NCBI RefSeq assembly: GCF_014055025.1
Contig: NZ_CP059571.1
Location: 1,984,001-2,048,000 of the forward strand
Source: Neisseria bacilliformis
GTDB taxonomy: Bacteria > Pseudomonadota > Gammaproteobacteria > Burkholderiales > Neisseriaceae
Direction: 5' to 3'
Length of the DNA stretch: 64,000 nt
Positions 1 to 8,075 of this stretch are shown in pieces (the stretch's first letter is position 1; each line of letters opens with the position of its first letter). The notes beneath the pieces were generated by a model that was given only the letters and a program-made list of their open reading frames with translations, made no database searches and had not been told where the DNA came from. The position numbers and the translations under genes were made by a program.

Positions 1-2072
1 ATCAGCGGCTTGGCCGAGGCAAACAGCAACAGCGGCAGCAGCGAGGCGTAAAACAGAGCGGCGGCGGCAGCGGCCGTCTGAAAACCGCGTTCCCACGCTG
101 CCGAACCCTCGCGGCGGTATTGCGCCCATGAAAAATACAGCAGCCCGCCGCCGGCCGCCGCCAGCAGCGCGGCGGTGGGCGAACCCTGTATCAGGCCGCC
201 GGAAACACCCGCGCCGACGCGGAACGCGGCAAGCTGCGCCAGAGCCGCGAGCAGATACACCGCCAGCGCACTCAGGCGCAGATGCGGCAGCCTTTGGCGC
301 AGGCCGAACCAATACACCAGCGCGGCTTCCAGCGTCCACAGCGAAGCCGTATCCGCGCCGTTGAAAAACAGCGGCACCGCCAGCGTCGCCCACACCAGAG
401 CCAGCGCGGCAAACGCCTGCCGCAGCGGCCGCAGCCCGCCTTCGCCGCGCAGCAGCAGCGCGAAGAGCGCGTAGGCGGCGGCAAAGCCCAGCGCAGACCA
501 GCCCGCCCCGTGCGGCCAGTGTTTCACCATCGCCCATTGCAGGCCGAAGGCGGCAAAGGCCGTGCCGAACAGCAGCGTGTGGTCGGGCAGCGGCACACGC
601 ATCCCGTGCGCCGCGATGCGCGTGAAGATTTCGTCCAGCGTCGCATTGTCGGCCAGCGGCGGCGCGTCGTCCGCCTCCGCATCCAGCAGGCGGCGGCGGG
701 CGAAAAACAAGGCCACCAGCGTGTACAACAGCCAGTGGTACAGCAAAAACGGTTCGACAGAAGCAAACAGCGGCGGCGCGTAATCGCGCAGCCCCCACGC
801 CGCCCCAATCAGAAACGTGCCCGCGAAACCGGTCAGATTCAGCGGCCGCCACGCCTTAAACCACGCCACCGCCGCCACGCCCGCGTTCAACAGCGCGAGA
901 TAGGAAAACAGCACCACATACTGCCCGCTGCCGTCCGACACCAGCAGCGGCGCGGCCAAACCGCCGACCAGCGCGGCCTGCGCCATCGGCTGCGCATCCT
1001 GTTTCACCGCCATCGCCGCCGCAGCCGCCACCAAAGCCGCCATCGCCGCAAACACCACCGGCGCAGGCAACAGCGGATGCAGCTTCAAAGCCGCCAGCGC
1101 GGTGAGGTACATCACCGCCATGCCGAAGCCTTCGAGCACCAAGCCGTACTCGCGGCGGCGGCCTTGCAGCTTCCAGCCCGCAAGCGCGGCGGCCAAACCC
1201 GCCCCCGCCACTGTCAGATAACGCAGCCCCACCGGAATCTGCACCCGCTCCGAAGCGTAGCGCAGCAGAAAGGCCAGGCCGAGAAACAGCACCACCACGC
1301 CCGTTTTCAACAGCGGATTGCCGCGCACAAACCACGCCCAAAGCGTGTTTCCGGCATCCTGCGGCGCGGTGGGCACGTTTTCAGACGGCCTGCGCGGGGC
1401 AGAGGCCGTCTGAAAACCGCGTTGCCAATCCTGCTGCGCGGCAGCATCCGCTCCGCGCGCTTGCGGCTCGGAGGCCGTCTGAAAACCTTGCGGAACAGCG
1501 GCTTCGGCGGCTGCGGCAAAATCCGCGCCGTCAGACAGCGCAGCCGTTTCACGCGCAGGCGCAGAGGCCGTCTGAAAATCCTGTTGCAAACCTTGCTGCG
1601 CGGCAGCATCCGCCCCGCGTGTTTGCGGCTCGGAGGCCGTCTGAAAACCCTGTTGCGCCGGTGCGGCAAAGGTTTCGGAAACGTCATCCCCGCGTGCCTG
1701 CGGCAAAGCCGTGTTTTCTCGCGCCGCCCGCAGCCGCGCCAATGCCGACTGCGGCGCGGATTGCGGCGCGTCCGCCCTGGCGGCGGCGGGCTCGGGCGGA
1801 TTGCCCGCAGGCACGGCGGCGGGCGCGTCCAACGTCTGCGGCGGCGCGGCATCCGCCTGCGGCGCGGCCCGTAAACCTTCCAGCCGCGCCACCCGCCGCC
1901 GCAAATCGTCCACCTCGCGGCGCAGCGCGTCCGCCTCATCCCGCCCGCGCCCCCGCTCCGCTTCAAACAGCCAGGCCGCCGCCCACAAAGCCGCGCCGGT
2001 CAGCAGCCCCGCCACTGCGTCGCCAACCAGCAAACCAATCAGCGCGGCCGCGCAAAACAGGATGTATTTCAT
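1..2072 (-). CDS. DUF2339 family multi-spanning membrane protein (3' end outside window)
   Basis: The frame is open from the ATG at 2072 to the left edge, at least 690 codons, so the C-terminus is missing. An N-terminal membrane segment (ILFCAAALIGLLVG) is followed by a short coiled-coil-like stretch (DEADALRREVDDLRRRVARL) and then a long Ala/Pro/Gln-rich linker. From about residue 230 the protein is a near-continuous run of hydrophobic helices beginning NPLLKTGVVVLFLGLAFLLR, typical of DUF2339. The biochemical role of this family is unknown. The linker contains several in-frame DUS, read as FQTAS, and a duplicated segment (1432-1487 and 1594-1649). Family call from memory of the signature; confident that it is a real gene. 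Confidence 0.8.
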   Translation of the reverse strand, partial: MKYILFCAAALIGLLVGDAVAGLLTGAALWAAAWLFEAERGRGRDEADALRREVDDLRRRVARLEGLRAAPQADAAPPQTLDAPAAVPAGNPPEPAAARADAPQSAPQSALARLRAARENTALPQARGDDVSETFAAPAQQGFQTASEPQTRGADAAAQQGLQQDFQTASAPARETAALSDGADFAAAAEAAVPQGFQTASEPQARGADAAAQQDWQRGFQTASAPRRPSENVPTAPQDAGNTLWAWFVRGNPLLKTGVVVLFLGLAFLLRYASERVQIPVGLRYLTVAGAGLAAALAGWKLQGRRREYGLVLEGFGMAVMYLTALAALKLHPLLPAPVVFAAMAALVAAAAAMAVKQDAQPMAQAALVGGLAAPLLVSDGSGQYVVLFSYLALLNAGVAAVAWFKAWRPLNLTGFAGTFLIGAAWGLRDYAPPLFASVEPFLLYHWLLYTLVALFFARRRLLDAEADDAPPLADNATLDEIFTRIAAHGMRVPLPDHTLLFGTAFAAFGLQWAMVKHWPHGAGWSALGFAAAYALFALLLRGEGGLRPLRQAFAALALVWATLAVPLFFNGADTASLWTLEAALVYWFGLRQRLPHLRLSALAVYLLAALAQLAAFRVGAGVSGGLIQGSPTAALLAAAGGGLLYFSWAQYRREGSAAWERGFQTAAAAAALFYASLLPLLLFASAKPL
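1432..1649 (-). repeat. In-frame DUS-bearing direct repeat inside the DUF2339 gene
   Basis: Two near-identical segments of about 56 bp at 1432-1487 and 1594-1649 are offset by 162 bp (54 codons). Each ends in AGGCCGTCTGAA. They encode a repeated peptide of the form GFQTASEPQARGADAAAQQ in the linker. Confidence 0.8.
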
Positions 2073-2130
2073 ACCATTCTCCCGCAGGAACAATCTGCGG
2101 CGGATTGTAAACGCCAAACCGCCGCACGGC

Positions 2131-2177
2131 AAAAAGGCCGTCTGAAAAACGGATTTCGCTTTTTCAGACGGCCTTTT
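2131..2177. terminator. Inverted DUS pair
   Basis: AAAAGGCCGTCTGAAAA and its reverse complement are separated by about 10 bases and followed by a T run. It lies upstream of the divergent DUF2339 and mutL genes, so here it may be uptake-related rather than a gene terminator. A second pair with a longer loop lies at 2267-2321. Confidence 0.6.
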
Positions 2178-2339
2178 GCCGTTGAAGCAGGCTGTGCGGC
2201 GCAAGCCGCGCACGCGGTTTCGACACAGCAGCGGCATGGCGCAAACACAAATCCGCAGCGCAGCAAAAAGGCCGTCTGAAAACGCATGCGCCCCGTCCGT
2301 AAGCCGTTTTTCAGACGGCCTCCCCTACGCCCCATGCCT

Positions 2340-2345
2340 TATAAT
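2340..2345 (+). promoter_or_regulatory. Possible -10 box of mutL
   Basis: TATAAT ends 31 bases before the mutL ATG. No convincing -35 box is seen at the right spacing; the inverted DUS lies there instead. Confidence 0.4.
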
Positions 2346-2376
2346 GCCGCCTTTTCCCGCCCGCACGAGACCCGCC

Positions 2377-4281
2377 ATGCCCCGCATCGCCGCCCTGCCC
2401 GACCACCTTGTCAACCAAATCGCCGCCGGCGAAGTGGTCGAACGCCCCGCCAACGCCCTCAAAGAAATCGTCGAGAACAGCATAGACGCCGGCGCAACCG
2501 CCATCTCCGTCGAAATCGAAGGCGGCGGCGTGAAACTGCTGCGCGTTACCGACAACGGCGCGGGCATCCACCCCGACGACCTCGCCCTCGCCCTCTCGCG
2601 CCACGCCACCAGCAAAATCAGCGGTTTGCGCGATTTGGAACGCGTCGCCAGCATGGGTTTTCGCGGCGAAGGGCTGGCCAGCATCGCCTCCGTCAGCCGC
2701 CTCACCCTCACCAGCCGCCAAAGCGGCGAGGGCCACGCCCGCACCATCCGCGCCGAAGACGGCAGCCTCTCCCCCGTATCCGCCGCCGCCGCGCCCGAAG
2801 GCACCACCGTCGAAGTGGCCGACCTCTTCTTCAACACCCCCGCCCGCCGCAAATTCCTCAAATCCGACAACACCGAAGCCGCCCACTGCGCCGCCATGCT
2901 CGAACGCCTCGCGCTCGCCTTCCCCGCCACCGCCTTCTCTCTCACCCGCGAGGGCAAACCCGTTTTCAAACTCCCCCCGCAAACGCTGGAAGCGCGCGCC
3001 GCCGCCATCGTCGGACACGATTTTCAGACGGCCTCCCTGCCCGTTTCCGCCCAAGCCGGCGGCATGACGCTTTACGGCCTCATTGCCAAACCCACCTTCG
3101 CCAAAGGCAAAAGCACGCAGCAATACTGCTTCGTCAACCGACGCTGCGTGCGCGACAAAGTCATCCTCCACGCCGTCAAACAAGCCTACCGCGACGTCCT
3201 CCACCACGCCCTCGTCCCCGCCTTCGTCCTCTTCCTCGATCTCCCCCCCGAAGCCGTCGATGCCAACGTCCACCCCGCCAAAACCGAAATCCGCTTCCGC
3301 GACAGCAGCGCGGTGCACCAGTTTGTCTTCCACACCCTCGACAAAGCCCTCGCCGACACCCGCGCCGACCGCACCGAAAGCATCGGCAACGCCGGCGCGC
3401 TGCTGCACCAAATCGCCGGCATCCCCGACGCAGACAGGCCGTCTGAAAACCCGCAAAACCCGTTTTCAGACGCCCCAAACGCCCCAACCGGCGGCGGCAA
3501 AACCGCCCCCGCCCCCTACGCCCGCGCCCCGCAGCAGCGCAGCCTCGGCCTCAACGAAAGCCGCCGCGCCCTCGACACCTACGCCGAACTCTACCGCCGC
3601 AGCCCGCAGGAAGACCACGAACTCGCCGCCCTCGAACACAGCCGCCGCCTCCCGCCTGAGCGGCCGTCTGAAAACCCGTCCGACAACCCGCCCGAACACC
3701 CCCTCGGCTACGCCATCGCCCAACTTTTGGGCATCTACATCCTCGCCCAGGCCGAAGACAGCCTGCTGCTCATCGACATGCACGCCGCCGCCGAACGCGT
3801 CAACTATGAAAAAATGAAACGCCAGCGCGACACCCAAGGCCGCCTCAACAGCCAAAGCCTGCTCATCCCCGTTACCTTCGCCGCCAGCCGAGAAGAAACC
3901 GCCGCCCTCGCCGAACACGCCGACAGCCTGCGCGCCTACGGCCTCGACCTCTCCGCCGTCGGCGAAAACCGCATCGCCGTGCGCGCCGTGCCGCAAATGC
4001 TCGGCACGTCCGACATCGAAAGCCTCGCCCGCGACATGCTGCGCGACTTCGCCGAACACGGCGCGTCGCAGCAAATCGAAGCGCGCGAAAACCGCCTCCT
4101 CGCTACCATGTCCTGCCACGGCTCGGTGCGCGCCGGCCGCCGCCTCACCCTGCCCGAAATGAACGCCCTGCTGCGCGACATGGAACACACCCCCCGCAGC
4201 AACCAATGCAACCACGGCCGCCCCACCTGGGTGAAACTCACCCTCAAAGAACTCGACGCCCTCTTCCTGCGCGGCCAGTAA
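2377..4281 (+). CDS. mutL: DNA mismatch repair protein MutL
   Basis: MutL couples mismatch recognition by MutS to strand incision. The 634-residue product has the N-terminal GHKL ATPase (E30-N34-D37 in the EIVENSIDAGA motif, DNGAGI near 59, GFRGEGLASI). A disordered linker follows, then a C-terminal dimerisation/endonuclease domain. The endonuclease metal motif is present as DMHAAAERVNYE from residue 467 (family consensus DQHA-x2-E-x4-E, with Met for Gln), with SCHGS and CNHGRP further on. Neisseria lacks MutH, so a nicking MutL is expected. The start at 2377 (MPRIAALPDHL) matches the family; the open frame upstream is DUS-rich and not coding. At least three in-frame DUS sit in or near the linker (DFQTAS, DRPSENP, ERPSENP). 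Confidence 0.96.
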   Translation: MPRIAALPDHLVNQIAAGEVVERPANALKEIVENSIDAGATAISVEIEGGGVKLLRVTDNGAGIHPDDLALALSRHATSKISGLRDLERVASMGFRGEGLASIASVSRLTLTSRQSGEGHARTIRAEDGSLSPVSAAAAPEGTTVEVADLFFNTPARRKFLKSDNTEAAHCAAMLERLALAFPATAFSLTREGKPVFKLPPQTLEARAAAIVGHDFQTASLPVSAQAGGMTLYGLIAKPTFAKGKSTQQYCFVNRRCVRDKVILHAVKQAYRDVLHHALVPAFVLFLDLPPEAVDANVHPAKTEIRFRDSSAVHQFVFHTLDKALADTRADRTESIGNAGALLHQIAGIPDADRPSENPQNPFSDAPNAPTGGGKTAPAPYARAPQQRSLGLNESRRALDTYAELYRRSPQEDHELAALEHSRRLPPERPSENPSDNPPEHPLGYAIAQLLGIYILAQAEDSLLLIDMHAAAERVNYEKMKRQRDTQGRLNSQSLLIPVTFAASREETAALAEHADSLRAYGLDLSAVGENRIAVRAVPQMLGTSDIESLARDMLRDFAEHGASQQIEARENRLLATMSCHGSVRAGRRLTLPEMNALLRDMEHTPRSNQCNHGRPTWVKLTLKELDALFLRGQ

Positions 4282-4301
4282 CGCAGGAGGCCGTCCGAAC
4301 A

Positions 4302-4384
4302 GTAGGGTGGGTCTCGACCCACCGTTTGCAGACTTCCCTGCAAATACCGCCGTGCATGGAATGGTGGGTCAAGATCCACCCTAC
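4302..4384. repeat. GTAG palindrome pair, family A (copy A1)
   Basis: Begins GTAGGGTGGGTC, ends in CCACCCTAC. Two copies of a palindrome with arms GGTGGGTC/GACCCACC face each other across about 40 bases. Length is 83 bp, as in copies A2 and A3. A partial family B unit follows at 4394-4422. Confidence 0.8.
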
Positions 4385-4469
4385 GTAAGCTGCCGTAGAG
4401 TGTGCGGCAGCCACGCACGCGGTTTCTGTCTGCCGTCGGTTTGCCCGACACCGCACGCAACCCAAACCA

Positions 4470-4512
4470 AAAGGCCGTCTGAAAACCGCAAAACAGCTTT
4501 TCAGACGGCCTG
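4470..4512. terminator. Inverted DUS pair upstream of the NERD gene
   Basis: AAGGCCGTCTGAAAAC pairs with GTTTTCAGACGGCCT-like sequence; it ends about 28 bases before the next start codon and can form a strong hairpin. It could terminate mutL transcription. Confidence 0.6.
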
Positions 4513-4540
4513 AAAACCCAAACGCAAACAAAGGAAAACC

Positions 4541-5581
4541 ATGATCATCAAACACGCGCAAAGCCGCGACCGCGACATCGAAGAACTCACCGCCCTGCTC
4601 GCCCTGCCCCACGTCGGCAGCGCAACCAAGCGCAAAATCGAAAGCGAAATCCGCAAAATCCGCGCCGGCATGGCCGGAGAAAAGGAAGCCGCCTACAACA
4701 TCGACTTCCACTACGGCGAACACAAAGAAAACTGGGTGGTCATCCACGACTTGCGCGTGGAATACCAAGGCAGCACCGCCCAAATCGACCACCTGCTGAT
4801 CAACCGCTTTCTGGAAATCTACCTCTGCGAAAGCAAACAGTTCGGCGAAGGCGTGGCCGTCAACGAACACGGCGAATTTTCTGCCTTCTACCAAGGCCGC
4901 CCCTACGGCATCCCCTCGCCCATCGAACAAAACGAACGCCACCGCCTGCTGCTCAAACGCATGTTCGACGACGGCGAAATCGAAGTGCCCACCCGCCTCG
5001 GCCTGCGCATGAAACCCAACTTTTACAGCCTGATTCTGGTCGGCAACTCCGCACGAATCATCCGTCCGAACAATGGCAAAAACGTCAAACACCTGGACAG
5101 AATCATCAAGAACGAGCAAGTGCGCAAAAGAATCAACAAAGATACAGACGAAGTCAGCATCGTCGGAACGCTTGCCGTCGCCAAACTGATTTCCTGCGAA
5201 ACCCTGCGCGACTTCGCCGAATACCTCGCCTCCTTCCACTGCCCGCCCCGCTACAACTGGAAAGCCCGCTTCGGCATCACCGACCCCGCGCCGCAGCCCG
5301 CCACACCGGCGCGGCCGCAACACCAAAGCCCGGGGCGGCAAACCGCGCAGCCGCATACCCCGCCGCCCGCCGCCGCACCCACCTGCGCCCCGCCGCCCGA
5401 TCCGGCACCCGCCCCGCCACCCGCGCAAGCCGCCGCCGAACCCCGCCTGCGCCTGTTCTGCGCCGACTGCAAAAAAACCGTTACCGAAACCGTCGCCCGC
5501 TTCTGCTGGAACAACAAAAACCGCTTCCACGGCAAGTTGTACTGCTTCAACTGCCAGAAAAACCACCCGCAGCCGAAATAG
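4541..5581 (+). CDS. NERD-domain (nuclease-related) protein with C-terminal zinc ribbon
   Basis: 346 residues. The N-terminal part is a NERD domain: helical segment, AGEKEAAYNID, then the PD-(D/E)xK-like core with QIDHLLINRF followed by LCESKQFG, giving the Asp and Glu-x-Lys expected of this nuclease fold. Residues about 245-305 are a Pro/Ala-rich linker (PQPATPARPQHQSPGR). The C-terminus has two Cys pairs (CADC and CFNC) about 30 residues apart, a zinc-ribbon arrangement. AGGAAAACC precedes the ATG. NERD proteins are suspected DNA-processing enzymes, but substrates are unknown. A shorter, membrane-tethered NERD protein is at 48049-48672. Stand-alone gene between repeat clusters. Confidence 0.8.
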   Translation: MIIKHAQSRDRDIEELTALLALPHVGSATKRKIESEIRKIRAGMAGEKEAAYNIDFHYGEHKENWVVIHDLRVEYQGSTAQIDHLLINRFLEIYLCESKQFGEGVAVNEHGEFSAFYQGRPYGIPSPIEQNERHRLLLKRMFDDGEIEVPTRLGLRMKPNFYSLILVGNSARIIRPNNGKNVKHLDRIIKNEQVRKRINKDTDEVSIVGTLAVAKLISCETLRDFAEYLASFHCPPRYNWKARFGITDPAPQPATPARPQHQSPGRQTAQPHTPPPAAAPTCAPPPDPAPAPPPAQAAAEPRLRLFCADCKKTVTETVARFCWNNKNRFHGKLYCFNCQKNHPQPK

Positions 5582-5601
5582 CCGGCCGCCCCGTATAAAG
5601 G

Positions 5602-5640
5602 CAGAGGCCGTCTGAAAAGTGTTTTTTCAGACGGCCTCTG
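5602..5640. terminator. Inverted DUS hairpin after the NERD gene
   Basis: CAGAGGCCGTCTGAAAA and its complement are separated by only a few bases. The stem extends beyond the DUS (CAGA/TCTG) and includes a T6 run, about 20 bases after the stop codon. Confidence 0.7.
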
Positions 5641-5650
5641 CCGCTTGGCA

Positions 5651-5809
5651 GGGTCTGTTGACATTCAACTTTTGCAGCGGATTTTGCGTCATAAAACGGC
5701 AGATGCAAGGCGAAAACATGAGCCAATGCCATCCATTGGCGAATGTTTTTAACGCGGCAGATGCCGGTTTAGGGCGAAAAAGCCACTGCAAAAGTTGAAT
5801 GTCAACATA
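5651..5809. mobile_element. MITE-like 162-bp family, copy M1
   Basis: Starts GGGTCTGTTGACATTCAACT and ends in AGTTGAATGTCAAC with a few more bases: about 20-bp terminal inverted repeats. The interior contains AACGCGGCAGATGCCGG, related to the CCGCGTCAAAA core of other copies. No protein is encoded. Confidence 0.75.
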
Positions 5810-5875
5810 GCACAAGCCACGCACGCGGTTGGGGCTGTTGGGGCTGGCGGAAAATGTTGAGGCCGTCTGAACCTT

Positions 5876-5958
5876 GTAGGGTGGGTCTCGACCCACCGTT
5901 TGCAAACTTCCCTGTAAATGCCGCCGTGTATGCAACGGTGGGTCAAGAACCACCCTAC
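5876..5958. repeat. GTAG palindrome pair, family A (copy A2)
   Basis: 83 bp, from GTAGGGTGGGTC to CCACCCTAC, directly after a DUS (GGCCGTCTGAAC). Confidence 0.8.
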
Positions 5959-5999
5959 GCAAGCTGCGTTTTTTGGAAAACGCTTTGCCGATAAGGTTT

Positions 6000-6034
6000 G
6001 AGGCCGTCTGAAAACCGATTTTTCAGACGGCCTC
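6000..6034. terminator. Inverted DUS hairpin
   Basis: GAGGCCGTCTGAAAACCG followed by TTTTTCAGACGGCCTC; compact hairpin with T run. Confidence 0.6.
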
Positions 6035-6119
6035 TGCCGCTTGGTAGGGTGTGGCGCAAGCCACGCACGTGGTTGGAGCGGTTGGGACTGGCGGAAAATG
6101 TTGAGGCCGTCTGAACCTT

Positions 6120-6202
6120 GTAGGGTGGGTCTTGACCCACCGTTTGCAAACTTCCCTGCAAATGCCGCCGTGTATGCAACGGTGGGTCAAAACCCACCCT
6201 AC
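6120..6202. repeat. GTAG palindrome pair, family A (copy A3)
   Basis: 83 bp, from GTAGGGTGGGTC to CCACCCTAC; the copy of A2 in the second unit of the tandem repeat. Confidence 0.8.
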
Positions 6203-6239
6203 GCAAGCTGCGTTTTTGAAAACGCTTTGCCGATAAGGT

Positions 6240-6284
6240 TTGAGGCTGTCTGAAAACCGGATTTTCGGTTTTCAGACGGCCTCT
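6240..6284. terminator. Inverted DUS hairpin, downstream of the minus-strand DUF2322/upp genes
   Basis: AGGCTGTCTGAAAACCGG pairs with CCGGTTTTCAGAC-type sequence; one arm carries a G-to-A class mismatch in the DUS. It ends 20 bases beyond the stop codon at 6305. Confidence 0.6.
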
Positions 6285-6304
6285 CTGTTTTCGCGCCGTT
6301 CTGT

Positions 6305-6622
6305 TCAGGCTTCGATCGGTTCGAGTGTCAGGTTCAGTTTTTTCGCTTTCACTTCAAACAGCAGGTCGATGTTGGGGTGTTTGCCTGGGTTGGCCGCCGC
6401 GTCGGTGGTGTGTTCGGCGAAGAGGGTGAGGCCGCGTTCGGCGGATTCGGCATTCAGGCGGCCGGAGTATTCTTGGGCGAGGGCGTTGTAGAGTTTGAGC
6501 GAGCCGAGTTTGCCGGGGGCGGCGGGGATGGTGCGGACGATGTTGCCCGCCGCGTCGCGCACGTTGAGGCCGGACAGGTGGGCGATGTCGCTCATGGTTG
6601 CGAGGCTGTCTTGAAAGCTCAT
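6305..6622 (-). CDS. Small conserved protein, probably DUF2322 family
   Basis: 105 residues from the ATG at 6622, preceded by the ribosome-binding sequence AAAGGAAACC. It opens MSFQDSLATMSDIAHLSGL and contains the conserved-looking run APGKLGSLKLYNALA and NPGKHPNIDLL. No signal peptide or membrane segment, so cytoplasmic. I match it from memory to DUF2322, a family without known function. It lies just downstream of upp on the same strand, separated by a DUS and a CG-rich palindrome. Confidence 0.6.
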   Translation of the reverse strand: MSFQDSLATMSDIAHLSGLNVRDAAGNIVRTIPAAPGKLGSLKLYNALAQEYSGRLNAESAERGLTLFAEHTTDAAANPGKHPNIDLLFEVKAKKLNLTLEPIEA

Positions 6623-6727
6623 GGGGTTTCCTTTGGAGGCGGTTGGGAAGACGGGAGGCCGTCCCCGTCTGCACGGGGATGACGTTTCTGAAAATGCGGT
6701 TTGCGCTTTTTCAGACGGCCTCAAATG

Positions 6728-7354
6728 CTATTTGGTGCCAAATATTTTGTCGCCCGCGTCGCCCAGGCCGGGGATGATGTAGCCGTTTTCGTTGAGGTGG
6801 CTGTCGAGGGCGGCAGCGTATATGGTTACGTCGGGATGGGCTTCGTTCACCAGTTTCACGCCTTCGGGGGCGGCGACGAGGACGAGGGCTTTGATGTTGG
6901 GGCAGCCTTTCTTTTTTAAGAGGTCGATGGTGGCCACCATCGAGCCTCCGGTGGCGAGCATGGGGTCGATGATCAGGGCGGGACGCTGGTCCATTTTGCT
7001 GACGAGTTTTTCAAAATAGGACACGGGTTTGAGGGTTTCTTCGTCGCGTTGCAGGCCGACGACGCTGATTTTGGCGGTGGGGATGAGGTCGAGCACGCCG
7101 TCGAGCATGCCCAGGCCGGCGCGCAGGATGGGGACGACGGTGAGGGTTTTGCCTTTGATGCGCTCGCCTTGTATGGGGCCGCACCAGCCTTGCAGGGTGT
7201 AGGTTTCGGTTTCGATGTCGCGGCTGGCTTCGTAGGCCAGCAGCCGCGCCAGCTCGCCGGTGAGGGTGCGGAATTTGTAGGTGCTACAATCGGCTTCGCG
7301 CATCAGGGCGAGTTTGTGGCGGACAAGGGGGTGGTCGATGATACGGATGTTCAT
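6728..7354 (-). CDS. upp: Uracil phosphoribosyltransferase
   Basis: Salvages uracil to UMP using PRPP in the cytoplasm. The 208-residue product has the family length and motifs: [15 protein letters not shown] at the start, [10 protein letters not shown], the PRPP-binding loop [10 protein letters not shown], and the C-terminal uracil site [12 protein letters not shown] ending FGTK. The start at 7354 is chosen by homology. A TATAAT box lies 33 bases upstream. It is transcribed divergently from the GbsR/MarR-type regulator at 7442. Confidence 0.96.
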   Translation of the reverse strand: MNIRIIDHPLVRHKLALMREADCSTYKFRTLTGELARLLAYEASRDIETETYTLQGWCGPIQGERIKGKTLTVVPILRAGLGMLDGVLDLIPTAKISVVGLQRDEETLKPVSYFEKLVSKMDQRPALIIDPMLATGGSMVATIDLLKKKGCPNIKALVLVAAPEGVKLVNEAHPDVTIYAAALDSHLNENGYIIPGLGDAGDKIFGTK

Positions 7355-7387
7355 GGCGGATTGGTTTGAGGGTGGAAAACGGCGCGG

Positions 7388-7393
7388 ATTATA
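7388..7393 (-). promoter_or_regulatory. -10 box of upp
   Basis: On the minus strand this reads TATAAT, with a weak -35 (AAGACA) 17 bases upstream. It lies in the divergent upp/regulator gap. Confidence 0.5.
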
Positions 7394-7414
7394 GCGGCGC
7401 GGCGGATTTCTGTC

Positions 7415-7443
7415 TTGACGGAAATTGGGGAAAACCGAATAAT
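7415..7443 (+). promoter_or_regulatory. Possible promoter of the GbsR/MarR gene
   Basis: TTGACG, 17-base spacer, AATAAT. The -10 overlaps the ATG at 7442; if real, translation would start at the ATG at 7451 on a nearly leaderless message. Confidence 0.35.
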
Positions 7444-7984
7444 GCGCGCCATGAAACTGAACCCGACCACGCAAAAATTCGTGCTCCACTGGGGCGAGAT
7501 GGGCTCCAAATGGGGCGTAAACCGCACGGTGGCGCAAATCCACGCGCTGCTCTACATCATCGGCCGACCGATGAACGCGGAGGAAATCAGCGAAACGCTC
7601 ACCGTCGCGCGCTCGAATGTGAGCAATAGCATCAGGGAGCTGCAAAGCCTGAAACTGGTGCAGACGGTGCACCAGCTGGGCGACCGGCGCGATTATTTCA
7701 CCACGTCCGACGATGTGTGGGTGCTGGTGAAAACGATTGTGGAGCAACGCCAGCAGCGGGAAATCGAGCCGACGCTGCATTTTCTCAACGAGCTGATCGC
7801 CACGCCGGAATTCGCGCAGGAAAACGAGCAGGTGCAAAAACGCATCCGCGACACGCGCGAGTTTATGGACATTGCCACGGGCTGGACGCGCGAGATGATC
7901 CGGCTGCCCGCAGGCACGCTGGCGCAGGTGCTGAAACTGGGGGCGAAGGTGCAGCGGTTTTTAAGCGGGGGGCGCAAGGAGTAG
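7442..7984 (+). CDS. GbsR/MarR family transcriptional regulator
   Basis: About 180 residues. The N-terminal half is a winged helix: [35 protein letters not shown] as recognition helix, then a wing GDRRDYFTT. The C-terminal half is helical ([20 protein letters not shown]) and probably mediates dimerisation. GbsR-like regulators in other bacteria control osmolyte or efflux genes; no target is evident here. The start is uncertain: ATG at 7442 has a GGGGA upstream, ATG at 7451 is equally plausible. Convergent with the patatin gene across an inverted DUS. Confidence 0.8.
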   Translation: MRAMKLNPTTQKFVLHWGEMGSKWGVNRTVAQIHALLYIIGRPMNAEEISETLTVARSNVSNSIRELQSLKLVQTVHQLGDRRDYFTTSDDVWVLVKTIVEQRQQREIEPTLHFLNELIATPEFAQENEQVQKRIRDTREFMDIATGWTREMIRLPAGTLAQVLKLGAKVQRFLSGGRKE

Positions 7985-7999
7985 GCTTGCACGGTATGA

Positions 8000-8048
8000 A
8001 AAAGGCCGTCTGAAAAACCAATAGAACGGGTTTTCAGACGGCCTCTTT
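8000..8048. terminator. Bidirectional inverted DUS terminator
   Basis: AAAGGCCGTCTGAAAA and its complement flank a 16-base loop between two convergent genes (regulator and patatin). Confidence 0.7.
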
Positions 8049-8075
8049 GCCGCAGACAAATGCGGTATTGCGCAT

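Larger units (their letters stand above)
5813..6256. repeat. Tandem repeat of about 244 bp
   Basis: Segments 5813-6014 and 6057-6256 are near-identical, offset by 244 bp. Each carries a family B half-site (CCACGCACG), a DUS, a full family A pair and ACGCTTTGCCGATAAGG, ending in another DUS. The second copy of the last DUS is mutated to AGGCTGTCTGAA. Confidence 0.8.

Noticed and set aside
282-1874. Long plus-strand open frame rich in Arg/Gln/His
   Set aside because: Antisense to the DUF2339 gene; low-complexity composition typical of GC-rich shadow frames, no start context or domain.
2311-3456. Long minus-strand Gly/Ala/Val-rich frame opposite mutL
   Set aside because: Shadow of mutL, as shown by composition; MutL motifs are unambiguous on the plus strand.
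4244-5566. Long minus-strand frame opposite the NERD gene
   Set aside because: Shadow frame reading through GTAG repeats and a DUS; no homology, while the plus-strand protein has recognisable domains.
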